This document shows, piece by piece, positions 41,891-51,395 of a stretch of DNA of 58,140 bases (positions are counted from its first letter, which is position 1; each line of letters starts with the position of its first letter). The stretch is taken from the NCBI GenBank assembly GCA_013178295.1, contig JABLWW010000006.1, positions 1 through 58,140 of the forward strand, read 5' to 3'. The position numbers were made by a program, and so were the translations under genes. The notes beneath the pieces are model-generated. The model was not told the DNA's origin and did not search any database. It saw only the letters and a list, made by a program, of their open reading frames with translations. Source of the DNA: Anaerolineae bacterium (GTDB taxonomy: Bacteria; Chloroflexota; Anaerolineae; Anaerolineales; Anaerolineaceae).

Positions 41891-43789
41891 CTAATTTGAT
41901 GAGTTTTCTGCCCATTGGTCATAGAGTTTTTCCAGTTTCGTCTGGATTTCCTGGTATTCTTGTCCCAGCTTTTGCACAATTGCCAGGTCGGCGGGTGGGT
42001 TTTCTAGGTTGCGGCAGATAAGGGCAAGCTGGTTCTCAAGATGGGTGATTTCATTTTCAATTGATTGCAGACGCTGTTGTTTGCGCTGCATTTGGTTTTT
42101 GCTGGGCTTTTCGGGTTTTTGTATTCGTTGTTGCGGCGTCTCTTTGATGACCGGTATCTGGGGGGCGCTCGCTGGGTCGGCTGTCTGCAAAAAGGTTTTG
42201 TATTCGCTGTATGTGCCCTCAAACACATTCATTTTTTCCGCTTCAGGAAAGATTTCCCATATCTGGGTTGCCAGCGCATCAATCAGATAGCGATCATGGG
42301 ATACAAGCAGGATAGTGCCGCGATAATCCGCAAGGATGGTTTGCAAAATTTCCTGTGAGGGCAGGTCGAGATGGTTGGTAGGCTCGTCAAGCAGCAACAG
42401 GTTGGCGCCCTGCAGCGCCAGCTTGGCAAGAGCCAGCCTGCTGCGCTCTCCGCCGGAAAGCAAGTCAACAGTTTTGAATACGTCGTCACCTGTGAAGAGA
42501 AATTTCGCCAGGTAGTCGCGGATTGCCGCGGGGCGCATTTGGGGGGCAATGGTTTCAATTTCCTCCATCAACGTGTTCTCAGGGTGCAGCCCTTCATGCG
42601 CCTGGGCAAAGTAGCCGATTTGCAGGTTTGCTCCTAGCAGCACTTCTCCACTGTAGGGAGGTAATTGCCCAAGCAGGGTTTTGAGAAACGTGGTTTTGCC
42701 CGCGCCATTTGGACCAATCACCGCGGCGCACTCACCGCGTGTCAGAGTCAAATCTGGAACGGAGAACAGGGGGCGTCCTTCGTCCTGATATCCGATGTAC
42801 AATTGATCACTGCGAATGACCAGGTCACCAGAGCGTTTGGCAGGCTCCAGATGCAGATGGATACGGCGGGTTTCGTGCGGAGGGGTGAGTTGTGCTTCTT
42901 GCAGCATGCGCTCAAGACGCTTTTTTCGCCCCTGCGCCTGACGTGTGTTCTGCCCAGCAATGTTTCGGCGAATGTATTCCTGTTCTTTTTCAATCAACGC
43001 CTGTTGCGCCTGATACTCTTCCAGGCGGCGCTGGTATCGCTGCGCGCGCTGCGAGAGATACGCGCTGTAATTGCCGTTGTAAATTTCGAGGGCAGGGGTC
43101 ATTTCCCAGATGGTCGTGCAAACCTGGTCAAGAAAATAGCGGTCATGTGAGATAATCAGCGCCGCACCCTGCCAGTCGTGCAGGTATGTTTCCAGCCATT
43201 CGATGGCTGCCATATCGAGATGGTTGGTGGGTTCGTCAAGCAGAAGCAGGTCGCTGTCTTTAAGCAGCAGCTTTGCCAGATGGGCGCGCGTGCGCTGCCC
43301 TCCCGAGAGCTGTGCAACCGGGCGCTCAAAATCCTGACGTGTGAACCCCAGCCCGTAGAGGGTCTGCTCGATACGCACCTCGTAGGTGTATCCGCCTTGC
43401 TGTTCAAACTGGCGTTGCAGGTTGCCATAGGCTTCCAGCAGGGCACTGTCGGAGGAAGCGCCCGTCATTGCCTTTTCTAGCCGCTGGAGTTCTGTTTGTA
43501 GCCTATCAAGATGCTCGAACGCCCCCAAACATTCCTCCCAGAGCGTTTTGTTGGAGGAGAAGTCTGCCTCCTGAGGCAGATAGCCCATTGACAACCCACG
43601 GGCGCGCTGCACGCTGCCGCTGCTGGGTTCTTCCAACCCGATCAGGACGCGCACCAACGTTGTTTTGCCAATGCCGTTTGCGCCCACCAGACCGATGCGG
43701 GCGCGGCGCGCGATGCTCAACGACAGATTGCTAAAGATGTCTTGATCCGCATACGATTTGCTCAGGTTGGTCGCTTGTATCAGAGACAC
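41891..43789 (-). CDS. ABC-F family ATPase
   Basis: A 632-residue soluble protein with two ABC domains and no membrane part. Walker A sites are GANGIGKTT and GPNGAGKTT, signatures LSGGQRTRAHLAK and LSGGERSRLALAK, each followed by a LLDEPTNHLD Walker B. The linker (residues about 240-320) is helical and charged, and the C-terminal tail is a coiled coil. ABC-F proteins act on the ribosome as translation factors or antibiotic protectors. GTG 43789 (first residues MSLIQATNLSKSY) has AAGGG upstream and matches the usual family start better than ATG 43822. Confidence 0.9.
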   Translation of the reverse strand: MSLIQATNLSKSYADQDIFSNLSLSIARRARIGLVGANGIGKTTLVRVLIGLEEPSSGSVQRARGLSMGYLPQEADFSSNKTLWEECLGAFEHLDRLQTELQRLEKAMTGASSDSALLEAYGNLQRQFEQQGGYTYEVRIEQTLYGLGFTRQDFERPVAQLSGGQRTRAHLAKLLLKDSDLLLLDEPTNHLDMAAIEWLETYLHDWQGAALIISHDRYFLDQVCTTIWEMTPALEIYNGNYSAYLSQRAQRYQRRLEEYQAQQALIEKEQEYIRRNIAGQNTRQAQGRKKRLERMLQEAQLTPPHETRRIHLHLEPAKRSGDLVIRSDQLYIGYQDEGRPLFSVPDLTLTRGECAAVIGPNGAGKTTFLKTLLGQLPPYSGEVLLGANLQIGYFAQAHEGLHPENTLMEEIETIAPQMRPAAIRDYLAKFLFTGDDVFKTVDLLSGGERSRLALAKLALQGANLLLLDEPTNHLDLPSQEILQTILADYRGTILLVSHDRYLIDALATQIWEIFPEAEKMNVFEGTYSEYKTFLQTADPASAPQIPVIKETPQQRIQKPEKPSKNQMQRKQQRLQSIENEITHLENQLALICRNLENPPADLAIVQKLGQEYQEIQTKLEKLYDQWAENSSN

Positions 43790-43954
43790 GAGAAACCCTT
43801 GGCGCAAAAGGTCACGAGACATGAGTATACCATGTTCGCGTGTAGTGTCCCTGTCCAGTAAGTGATATTTGTCAGGAATAAAAATATGACAACATGATGA
43901 TACAATAGGCTCGGTTTTCTCTACAATAGTAGTAACAACACAGGAGGCTTTTCA

Positions 43955-44959
43955 TTGGCTGAGACATTAAAGATAGCCATACCGATGGCAGGCTTTGGTA
44001 GTCGTCTTCGCCCGCATACGTGGAGCAAGCCCAAGCCATTAATCCAGCTGGCGGGCAAAACAGTGTTGGATTATGTCCTCGAGCAGTTTTCCTCTTTGCC
44101 GGACCCGCAACACGTGGAATATGTCTTTATTGTCGGTCCACAGGGCGGGCAGATCAAAGCACACATGGATTTTTTTCACCCTGACAAAGTGGTGCATTAC
44201 GTGTATCAAACGGAGATGAGAGGGCAGTCAGACGCATTGTACCAGGCGCGCGAGTTTCTTCATGGACCTATGTTGATGTGTTTTTCGGATACCCTGATTG
44301 AAACCGACCTGTCCTTTTTGGCGCATGAAGAAGCTGACGCGGTGGCTTTGGTCAAGCCAGTTCCAGATCCGCGCCGTTTTGGCGTGGCACAGGTGGATGC
44401 TCATGACTGGATACAACGCTTTGTTGAAAAACCGCAAGACTTAAGCAACAATCTGGTGCTGGTTGGCTTTTATTATTTTCGCAGCAGTGAGATGCTGATT
44501 GACGCAATCAGGGAGCAGATGCGCCGCCAGATCATGCTCAAAGGCGAATACTTCTTAGCAGACGCGGCGAACATCCTGCTGGAGCAGGGCGCCAGATTTC
44601 GTGTGCAGCGGATCGAAACCTGGCTGGATGCTGGCACGCAGGAAGCATTACTCGAAACCAACCTGTATCTGCTCAATCATGGACATGCCAATAACCCTGT
44701 GCATCGCCCTGGCGTTTCGGTCATCCCCCCGGTATTTATCAATGATACGGCACAGATTAAATCCTCTGTGATTGGACCCAATGTGTCCATCGGCGCCAAT
44801 TGCCAGCTGGAGGATGTCATCATTCGCAATTCGATCATTGACGCCGAGACCCAATTGCAGCAGATGATTCTGGAGAATTCTCTGCTGGGGAGTTACGTCC
44901 AGATTCGGGGGCAGGCTTCCAGCATGAGTTTGGGAGATAACGCAATATGGACGACATAA
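43955..44959 (+). CDS. Sugar-nucleotide pyrophosphorylase with left-handed beta-helix tail
   Basis: A 334-residue nucleotidyltransferase. The signature GFGSRLRPHTWSKPKPLIQLAGK at the N-terminus and the LVGFYYFRSSE and EYFLADAANILLEQG blocks match the RmlA/GlmU group that activates sugar-1-phosphates with NTP. The last 80 residues show hexapeptide-like repeats (VIGPNVSIGANCQLEDVIIRNSIID). Which sugar is unknown. The start is TTG 43955 with GGAGG at seven bases. Confidence 0.88.
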   Translation: MAETLKIAIPMAGFGSRLRPHTWSKPKPLIQLAGKTVLDYVLEQFSSLPDPQHVEYVFIVGPQGGQIKAHMDFFHPDKVVHYVYQTEMRGQSDALYQAREFLHGPMLMCFSDTLIETDLSFLAHEEADAVALVKPVPDPRRFGVAQVDAHDWIQRFVEKPQDLSNNLVLVGFYYFRSSEMLIDAIREQMRRQIMLKGEYFLADAANILLEQGARFRVQRIETWLDAGTQEALLETNLYLLNHGHANNPVHRPGVSVIPPVFINDTAQIKSSVIGPNVSIGANCQLEDVIIRNSIIDAETQLQQMILENSLLGSYVQIRGQASSMSLGDNAIWTT

Positions 44960-45171
44960 TCGCCTGCGCAGTGGAGTGTTATTCAGGATATACATATCCT
45001 GATCAGCCAAGGGCGTTTTGCTGGCAGGGGTTATGGCAGCCTGTGGCGCAGGTCTTGGCACGCTGGCGCACCCCTGACCAGTATTCTTTTCGGGTGCTGA
45101 CACAAGACGGAACTCTGTTTATACTTTCTTACAATGAGGTGCAGGATAACTGGTGCATATACCCTGAGTAA
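44947..45171 (+). CDS. Small conserved protein (DUF6504-like)
   Basis: A 74-residue protein that overlaps the nucleotidyltransferase by 13 bases. A short beta-rich core (PRAFCWQGLWQPVAQVLARW, then YSFRVLTQDGTLFILSYNEVQDNWCIY) resembles DUF6504. Function unknown. The overlap suggests coupling. Confidence 0.7.
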   Translation: MDDIIACAVECYSGYTYPDQPRAFCWQGLWQPVAQVLARWRTPDQYSFRVLTQDGTLFILSYNEVQDNWCIYPE

Positions 45172-45217
45172 GTGTATCAGGGATTGATAAACTCAGCGAA
45201 AATCCAAAGGAGCTAAG

Positions 45218-46384
45218 ATGGGAGACAACTATTTATCCAGCCGCGTGGCTAATCTTCGTCCTTCTGGCATTCGGAAATTCTTTGATATTGTTGCCACCAT
45301 GAAAGATGTCATCTCTCTGGGGATTGGCGAACCTGACTTCACCACCCCCCGTCCTATTCTGGATGCCGGTATACGATCCTTGCAAAGTGGTGCAACACAC
45401 TACACCTCGAATGCGGGTATTCTGGAAGTGCGTAAGGCTGTGGCAGAAAATCTGAACAGGCTGTACGGTGTTCAGTATGACCCTGTTCACGAAATTATTC
45501 TGACCGTGGGGGTTTCGGAAGCGTTGTATCTGGCGATGACCGCAATTCTGGATGCTGGGGACGAAGTGATTATCCCCACACCGTGTTTTGTCTCTTACCA
45601 GGCGGAGGTTTCTCTGGCGGGCGGTGTGCCGGTTGAACTGCCGGGGCGGATGGAGGATAATTTTGACCTCAATCTTGCCGCGCTCAAAAAGGCTATCACC
45701 CCGCGCACAAAGGCGTTGCTGCTAGGCTTTCCCAATAATCCGACGGGCGCGGTTGCAACGCGTGAGACTCTGATGGAAGTTGCTAAATTGGCAGAGCAGC
45801 ATGATCTGGTTGTCGTTTCGGATGAGATTTATGATCGTCTGGTCTATGGTGTCAAGCATGTGTGTTTTGCCTCTCTGCCAGGAATGCAGAAACGCACGAT
45901 CACGCTGGGTGGTTTCTCAAAATCCTATGCCATGACTGGCTGGCGTATTGGGTATGCTTGTGGACCTGCTGAGATCATGGCAGGGTTGCTGCGTGTGCAT
46001 CAATATACCATTATGACCGCCCCGACAACGGCTCAAGACGCAGCTCTGGAGGCATTGCGCAGTGGGGAACAATATGTTCAGGAAATGGTGGAGGAATATG
46101 ACCGTCGTCGTCGGCTGATTGTCAATGGGCTTAATCAGATTGGCTTGCCCACTTTTGAACCTAAGGGGGCTTTTTATGCCTTTCCTAAGGTGGATGTCAC
46201 CGGGTTAGACGATGAAACCTTCTCCACCCGTTTGTTGGAGGAGGAGAAAGTCGCCTGTGTTCCAGGCTCCGCATTTGGCGCCGGAGGGGAGGGCTTTGTG
46301 CGCTGCTCGTATGCGACAGCTTATGAGAAAATTGAAGAGGCGCTGACGCGCATTGAGCGTTTTGTGCGCCGTCTGGATAGATAG
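45218..46384 (+). CDS. Class I/II pyridoxal-phosphate aminotransferase
   Basis: A 388-residue fold-type I aminotransferase. Key marks are ISLGIGEPDFTTP, YTSNAGILEVRKAVAE, GFPNNPTGAV, VSDEIYDRLVY and the PLP-lysine motif GGFSKSYAMTGWRIGY. It probably transaminates aromatic or acidic amino acids (AspB/PatA branch). ATG 45218 follows AGGAG. It is just upstream of gatB. Confidence 0.92.
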   Translation: MGDNYLSSRVANLRPSGIRKFFDIVATMKDVISLGIGEPDFTTPRPILDAGIRSLQSGATHYTSNAGILEVRKAVAENLNRLYGVQYDPVHEIILTVGVSEALYLAMTAILDAGDEVIIPTPCFVSYQAEVSLAGGVPVELPGRMEDNFDLNLAALKKAITPRTKALLLGFPNNPTGAVATRETLMEVAKLAEQHDLVVVSDEIYDRLVYGVKHVCFASLPGMQKRTITLGGFSKSYAMTGWRIGYACGPAEIMAGLLRVHQYTIMTAPTTAQDAALEALRSGEQYVQEMVEEYDRRRRLIVNGLNQIGLPTFEPKGAFYAFPKVDVTGLDDETFSTRLLEEEKVACVPGSAFGAGGEGFVRCSYATAYEKIEEALTRIERFVRRLDR

Positions 46385-46394
46385 CGCAATACTT

Positions 46395-47867
46395 ATGACA
46401 CAGGAATACGAACCTGTCATCGGTCTGGAAGTTCACGCCGAGCTCAAAACGCGCTCCAAGATGTTTTGTGGTTGTCCGGTAGTGGACAGCACGCTTTCCT
46501 CCCCCAATACGGCCGTGTGTCCGGTCTGTGCGGGTATGCCTGGGGTTTTGCCGGTGGTTAATCAACAGGCGGTCGAACTGGCATTGCGGGTGGCTTTGGC
46601 GTTGGATTGCCACGTTGAGCATACCAGCCTGTTTGCCCGCAAAAATTATTTCTACCCAGACCTGCCAAAGGGGTATCAGATATCCCAATACGAACATCCG
46701 CTGGCGCAACATGGCAGGTTGAGCATAGATACCGTAAACGGCGAGGAGGTGGTGCGCATCCGGCGGGTTCATCTCGAAGAGGATACCGGCAAGCTGACCC
46801 ATGTGGCTGAAGATGCTGAACGTTACTCGCTGGTGGACTTGAATCGCGCTGGGGTGCCATTACTGGAAATCGTTACTGAACCGGATATGCACTCGATCGA
46901 GGCAGTGCGGGCTTATGCCACCGCTTTGCGCTCGATATTGCGTGTCCTGGATGTCAACTCGGGAGATATGGAGAAGGGCGTCATTCGTTTTGAAGCTAAC
47001 GTCTCCGTCAGACCGGTGGGCAGCCAGACGCTGGGCACGCGGGTAGAGATTAAAAACCTCAATAGTTTCCGTGCCCTGGAGCGGGCAGTGGCATATCAGA
47101 TAGAGCAGCAGATTGAGCGGTTGAGGCGCGGTGAGCAGATTGATCAGGAGACGGTTGGGTGGGATGAAACAAAAGAGATCACTTTTTCGCAGCGCAGCAA
47201 AGAGGAAGCCCACGATTATCGTTATTTTCCTGAGCCTGACCTCCCACCGCTGGTGGTAGAAAGGGAGTGGATCGAGCACGTCCGGGCGAATCTCCCCGAA
47301 CTGCCGCGCGCCCGGCAACAGCGTTTTGTGAGTCAATATCAGTTGTCTGCTCTGGATGCCGGGCGTCTAGCGGAAGAGAAAAGCATAGCGGATTATTTTG
47401 AAGCCTGCATTGCAGCAGCGGCGGATATCGCGCCGCGCCTCATCGCCAATTGGATAACCGATCAGTTGTTTGGCTGGATGAACCAGACAGGTGAGGATAT
47501 TGAGCAGATCAGGGTCAGCCCGCAGATGCTGGCTGGTCTGTTGCAGCGCTATGTGCAGGGTAACATTAACCAGAATACTGCCAAGATGGTGCTGGAAGAA
47601 ATGCTGCGCAGCGGGGAGACGGCGGAGACAATTATCGGAAAGCACGGTCTGGAACAGATTTCGGATTCGGATATAGTGGCTGAACTGGTCGGACAGGTTT
47701 TGCGGGAGAACCCACAGGAACTTGAGAATTATCTGGCTGGAAAAGCAACGTTATCCAACTGGTTTTTTGGTCAGGTGATGCGGCTGGCGGCGGGCAAAGC
47801 CAACCCGCAGGTGGTGCGCCAGGAACTGGAGAAACAGCTGCGGATGGCTGGTGACAAGCTGCAGTGA
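46395..47867 (+). CDS. gatB: Aspartyl/glutamyl-tRNA amidotransferase subunit B
   Basis: A 490-residue protein. It begins YEPVIGLEVHAELKTRSKMFCGC and has CPVCAGMPGVLPVVN (Cys pair of the zinc site), FYPDLPKGYQISQYE, HLEEDTGKLTH and the YqeY-like tail. It amidates Glu-tRNA(Gln) or Asp-tRNA(Asn) with GatA and GatC, which are not in the window. The start at 46395 lies ten bases after the aminotransferase stop. Confidence 0.97.
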   Translation: MTQEYEPVIGLEVHAELKTRSKMFCGCPVVDSTLSSPNTAVCPVCAGMPGVLPVVNQQAVELALRVALALDCHVEHTSLFARKNYFYPDLPKGYQISQYEHPLAQHGRLSIDTVNGEEVVRIRRVHLEEDTGKLTHVAEDAERYSLVDLNRAGVPLLEIVTEPDMHSIEAVRAYATALRSILRVLDVNSGDMEKGVIRFEANVSVRPVGSQTLGTRVEIKNLNSFRALERAVAYQIEQQIERLRRGEQIDQETVGWDETKEITFSQRSKEEAHDYRYFPEPDLPPLVVEREWIEHVRANLPELPRARQQRFVSQYQLSALDAGRLAEEKSIADYFEACIAAAADIAPRLIANWITDQLFGWMNQTGEDIEQIRVSPQMLAGLLQRYVQGNINQNTAKMVLEEMLRSGETAETIIGKHGLEQISDSDIVAELVGQVLRENPQELENYLAGKATLSNWFFGQVMRLAAGKANPQVVRQELEKQLRMAGDKLQ

Positions 47868-47914
47868 AAAGCCGCAGCCACCCCGCGGTGTTGCCGTGAA
47901 CCCAACTTAAGGCG

Positions 47915-48136
47915 ATGGAGACTCGTACTGTTTTACAAATTCTGCTGATTGCAAGCTGCCTGGCGATGGCGCTACTTTCGATTTTCTACCTGCGCAACAG
48001 AAAACTATCCTTAATTGGGTATATTCTCTGGGGATTGCTGGCGTTGCTTGTGCCGCTGCTGGGTCCTTTTCTGGTGATTGCCTGTAAACCCGGGATTGCG
48101 CGTACGGACGCTTCAGAGCGCTTAAGGCGGACTTAA
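47915..48136 (+). CDS. Small membrane protein (PLDc_N-like)
   Basis: A 73-residue protein with two hydrophobic segments and a short basic tail, of the phospholipase-D-N-terminal-like membrane type (LIGYILWGLLALLVPLLGPFL). Function unknown. Its 3' end overlaps the convergent GH26-like gene by 15 bases. Confidence 0.7.
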   Translation: METRTVLQILLIASCLAMALLSIFYLRNRKLSLIGYILWGLLALLVPLLGPFLVIACKPGIARTDASERLRRT

Positions 48137-49321
48137 CTTCAGCCTGCCCAGAACATGGTCATCCTGTCCGACCCGCCGCCAAAACACTTCTGCCAGCGCC
48201 GGGTTATCTTGCAGGCGCATATTGGTATCGTGGGCGGGGTTATCGTCGTTTTGCCAGCCTTCGTTCCACCATGAGAAGCCGATAACCTTTTCCCATCGTC
48301 TTTCGATCAGGCTCTGCAATGCCAGGTCAGCCCATTGTGCCTGATCGCCGTGGGGGTTGTTTGCCGTAACCCCAAATTCGGACACGATGATGGGTTTATC
48401 CACAGCAAGCTCTGTCAATCTCGGATAGACTTTGTCCATCATCTCCTCAAAGGTTTGCCATTCTGTCTCCATTGGTGTTTGTGCCCCATAAACGCTGACT
48501 GCCACCCAGTCCACCCATTCCTCTCCGGGATAATAATTCTCCAACTGGTTCCAGGCATTCTCGGGAATATCGGCGTTATTGACGTGAAAGACCCAAGTGA
48601 TATTATCTGCTTGCTCGGAACGGCAAATCTCAACGATATGACGGTATGTATCCCGAAAACGTTCCGGTCCATCAGGATAATTGTTATCACCGTAACCATC
48701 CAGCCTTCCGCCGCCGTGCCAGGTGCCATTCCAGGGAAACCATTCTCCGTTGACCTCTGTGCCGAATTCCGCCAACAGAGGTGAACCGAACAGACGTGCG
48801 CTCTGCGCCCAGCGGTGCAAATCGGCATCGAATTCCCCAGACAGGATGGCATCTAACGTGTAAAGCGGTTCAGGCTGCCCTTGCTGGCTGCTGCTGCGCA
48901 GCATCAGGCGGATATACGGCACACTGCCGGAGTCGCGTATCCAGTTTGCCGTATCAAGTGGAAAGTCGTGCCCCTCGTACCAGTTGTGCGAAAAATACAC
49001 CCAGGCAGCGGTCTTGCCTGCCAGCTGTTCGTACGTTTGCAGGTCTTTGAGGCTGATGTCACTTTCCTCGCCACTGATTCCCCCGGGGAAAATTCCATGA
49101 TAAATTTGCTGCTGCGAAGGCGGGATGATTTTTTGTGGTGTGGTTGCAAGCGGGGTCGGAGAGGTTTGGACGTAAGCGGAGGGCGATTCGATGCCTTGTG
49201 GAACGGGCAGCGCTTCTTCGCCCTCGTCCTCTAGATCGTTGGGAAACAGCACACCACACGCGAGAATGATATAGAGGTACAACACCAGCAGAAGGGGACG
49301 TCTCCGGAGTTGTTTTTGCAT
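48122..49321 (-). CDS. GH26-like glycoside hydrolase (mannanase-type) lipoprotein
   Basis: A 399-residue secreted hydrolase. A lipobox (IILAC) near residue 22 and a Pro/Ser/Thr-rich linker precede a TIM barrel. The acid/base Glu sits in LAEFGTEVNGEWFPWNG and the nucleophile in PIIVSEFGV, with HGGGRLDGYGDNNYPDGPERF between. This order is that of GH26 beta-mannanases and related enzymes. It should act at the surface on mannan or glucan polymers. Confidence 0.85.
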   Translation of the reverse strand: MQKQLRRRPLLLVLYLYIILACGVLFPNDLEDEGEEALPVPQGIESPSAYVQTSPTPLATTPQKIIPPSQQQIYHGIFPGGISGEESDISLKDLQTYEQLAGKTAAWVYFSHNWYEGHDFPLDTANWIRDSGSVPYIRLMLRSSSQQGQPEPLYTLDAILSGEFDADLHRWAQSARLFGSPLLAEFGTEVNGEWFPWNGTWHGGGRLDGYGDNNYPDGPERFRDTYRHIVEICRSEQADNITWVFHVNNADIPENAWNQLENYYPGEEWVDWVAVSVYGAQTPMETEWQTFEEMMDKVYPRLTELAVDKPIIVSEFGVTANNPHGDQAQWADLALQSLIERRWEKVIGFSWWNEGWQNDDNPAHDTNMRLQDNPALAEVFWRRVGQDDHVLGRLKLSPP

Positions 49322-49342
49322 CGCAAAAGCCTGTGGACAGTA

Positions 49343-49891
49343 TTACGAATATTTCGTCAACACGCGGTGAATGGGCAGAGCGTTGTTTGGTATGCGCAAC
49401 ACCTCAACCCCTTTCAACCCATTGAGGTCTGCCCGTGTGGTGAGTTTTGCCTGAAGTAATGGGCCAAGTGGTTGCGCCAGGATCATTACCAGTGTTACCA
49501 GGGTGACAACCAGAGGCAGACGGTCGAGTTTTTGCCGCCAGGTTTTGCCAACCCCCAGCATCCCCAGCCATGCGGCGATTCCGGCGAGCAGTCCTGCAAT
49601 GGCAAAATTGGTGCCGCAATAGGGATGAATGGCAAGCGAGGATTGACCACTGTGTAAGCGGGAAATGGCTTCGTTCACAGCCTCGCAAAGCTCCTCTGTG
49701 CCGGTGTTGCCGATGACCCAGAAACCGCCCGGACCCGAAATGCCGCCTATAGGTCGTGAAGGGTTCTTTTTAGACAATATCTGCAGGGTGGCGTGCTCTA
49801 AGGCGTGATTGCGCTGCAGTCGGGACACGGGGTTTTTATGAGGGTATGTGTGCATCATTTCATCCAAAGGTTTTTGTGGTTGGTAAATCAT
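49343..49891 (-). CDS. DUF6391-like membrane protein
   Basis: A 182-residue protein. The segment NHALEHATLQIL is a characteristic His-rich motif and HPYCGTNFAIAGLLAGIAAW begins two hydrophobic helices. Function unknown. It starts 15 bases after radA and may be co-transcribed. Confidence 0.75.
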   Translation of the reverse strand: MIYQPQKPLDEMMHTYPHKNPVSRLQRNHALEHATLQILSKKNPSRPIGGISGPGGFWVIGNTGTEELCEAVNEAISRLHSGQSSLAIHPYCGTNFAIAGLLAGIAAWLGMLGVGKTWRQKLDRLPLVVTLVTLVMILAQPLGPLLQAKLTTRADLNGLKGVEVLRIPNNALPIHRVLTKYS

Positions 49892-49906
49892 CTCTGAAGA
49901 TGAGCA

Positions 49907-51313
49907 TTACTGAGGCTTTTCTTCGAGCAGAGCAAATTTGAGCGCTTCGCGCAGTGAGCGGGCTTCGATGATCTCAATCCCTTTTGTCCATGGCTCGCTG
50001 CGGCGTACCTGACGCGGCACAATGGCGGCTCTAAAGCCCAACTTTGCCGCCTCGTTCAGACGGGCATTCATTTGTCCCACCCAGCGCAGCTCGCCCGAAA
50101 GCCCTACTTCGCCAATAAGGACGGCATCTGCCCGTACGGGCACATCACGCATTGAGGAAGCGATAGCAGCAGCGATTGCCAGGTCGGCGGCGGGTTCGCC
50201 AATGCGCAAACCGCCAACCACGTTGACAAAGATGTCCTGTTCGCCAAGGCGTTGTCCCAGCCGTCTTGTCAGCACGGCGGTAATGAGAAGCAGACGGTTA
50301 ATGTCCACACCGTTCGGGGTGCGGCGCGGGATTCCAAAGCTGCTGGGGCTGGTCAGCCCCTGTATTTCCACCAACAAAGGTCGTGTGCCTTCCATTGTCA
50401 CGGCAATTGCGGAACCGGGCGCCGTTGCTACCCGCTCTGCCAGAAAAGCCTCTGAAGGATTGGGGACTTCTACCATGCCGTGTTCGTGCATTTCAAACAC
50501 GCCCACTTCGGAAGTGGCGCCAAAGCGGTTTTTGACCGAACGCAACAGACGAAACGACAGAAAACGGTCGCCTTCCAGGTAGAGGACGGTATCCACAATA
50601 TGTTCCAGGACGCGCGGTCCGGCGATGATGCCTTCCTTGGTAACGTGCCCAATGACGAAAACAGACATGTCCGAGCTTTTTGCCGCCTCGCGCAGACGGG
50701 AAGAGCATTCCCGCACCTGGGTAATCGAACCAGCGCCGGTATCCAGTTCGGGAAGGTATACGGTTTGGATCGAGTCGATAATCAGCAGGTCAGGATGCAG
50801 CGCGTTAACGTGTTCGAAGATGGCATCCAGGTTGGTCTCGGTGAGCAAATACATCTGTTGCGGTGGGTGGGCTACTTCACCATCCGGCTGGCGTAGCAAG
50901 CGCATAGAGCGCATTTTGATTTGCCGTTCAGATTCCTCGCCCGAAACATACAACACTGTTATCCTTTTAGCCATTTCAAGCGCCATTTGCAGCATCAGCG
51001 TTGACTTGCCAATGCCCGGATCGCCGCCAACAAGGACAATCGAGCCGGGAACAATCCCGCCGCCAAGCACACGGGCAAACTCTTCAATAGGAACTGTCAG
51101 ACGTTCTTCATGATTGCTTTCCACCTCATCCAGCCGTTGAGGGTGTGCGTGCCCGCTAAGCCCACGCCTTGCCGTCGTCTGAGAACTAGCTGGCGGTGTG
51201 AGAATCTCTTCAACCATGCTGTTCCAGCTGCCGCATTGTGGACAGCGCCCCATCAAACGGGGCGCTGTGCGTCCACACTTCTGACAGACGTAATGGGTAT
51301 GGGGTTTGCTCAT
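49907..51313 (-). CDS. radA: DNA repair protein RadA
   Basis: A 468-residue RecA-like branch-migration protein. The N-terminal zinc finger is CQKCGRTAPRLMGRCPQC, Walker A is GGDPGIGKST, the RadA-specific KNRFG motif is in RSVKNRFGATSEVG, and the C-terminal Lon-like domain is intact. The ATG at 51313 has no ribosome-binding site but a TATAAT seven bases upstream. Confidence 0.97.
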   Translation of the reverse strand: MSKPHTHYVCQKCGRTAPRLMGRCPQCGSWNSMVEEILTPPASSQTTARRGLSGHAHPQRLDEVESNHEERLTVPIEEFARVLGGGIVPGSIVLVGGDPGIGKSTLMLQMALEMAKRITVLYVSGEESERQIKMRSMRLLRQPDGEVAHPPQQMYLLTETNLDAIFEHVNALHPDLLIIDSIQTVYLPELDTGAGSITQVRECSSRLREAAKSSDMSVFVIGHVTKEGIIAGPRVLEHIVDTVLYLEGDRFLSFRLLRSVKNRFGATSEVGVFEMHEHGMVEVPNPSEAFLAERVATAPGSAIAVTMEGTRPLLVEIQGLTSPSSFGIPRRTPNGVDINRLLLITAVLTRRLGQRLGEQDIFVNVVGGLRIGEPAADLAIAAAIASSMRDVPVRADAVLIGEVGLSGELRWVGQMNARLNEAAKLGFRAAIVPRQVRRSEPWTKGIEIIEARSLREALKFALLEEKPQ

Positions 51314-51320
51314 ATCTTGT

Positions 51321-51326
51321 ATTATA
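51321..51326 (-). promoter_or_regulatory. -10 box for radA, leaderless arrangement
   Basis: TATAAT (minus strand) ends seven bases before ATG 51313. Confidence 0.55.
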
Positions 51327-51339
51327 ACGGCAAGCTTAA

Positions 51340-51377
51340 AAAATAGCAGCCGCGCAACGTGTAGTTTACGCGGCTGC
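51340..51377 (-). terminator. Terminator of clpC
   Basis: Perfect nine-base stem GCAGCCGCG/CGCGGCTGC followed on the minus strand by TATTTTTT. Confidence 0.9.
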
Positions 51378-51395
51378 GTTTGTCAGTATGATTTT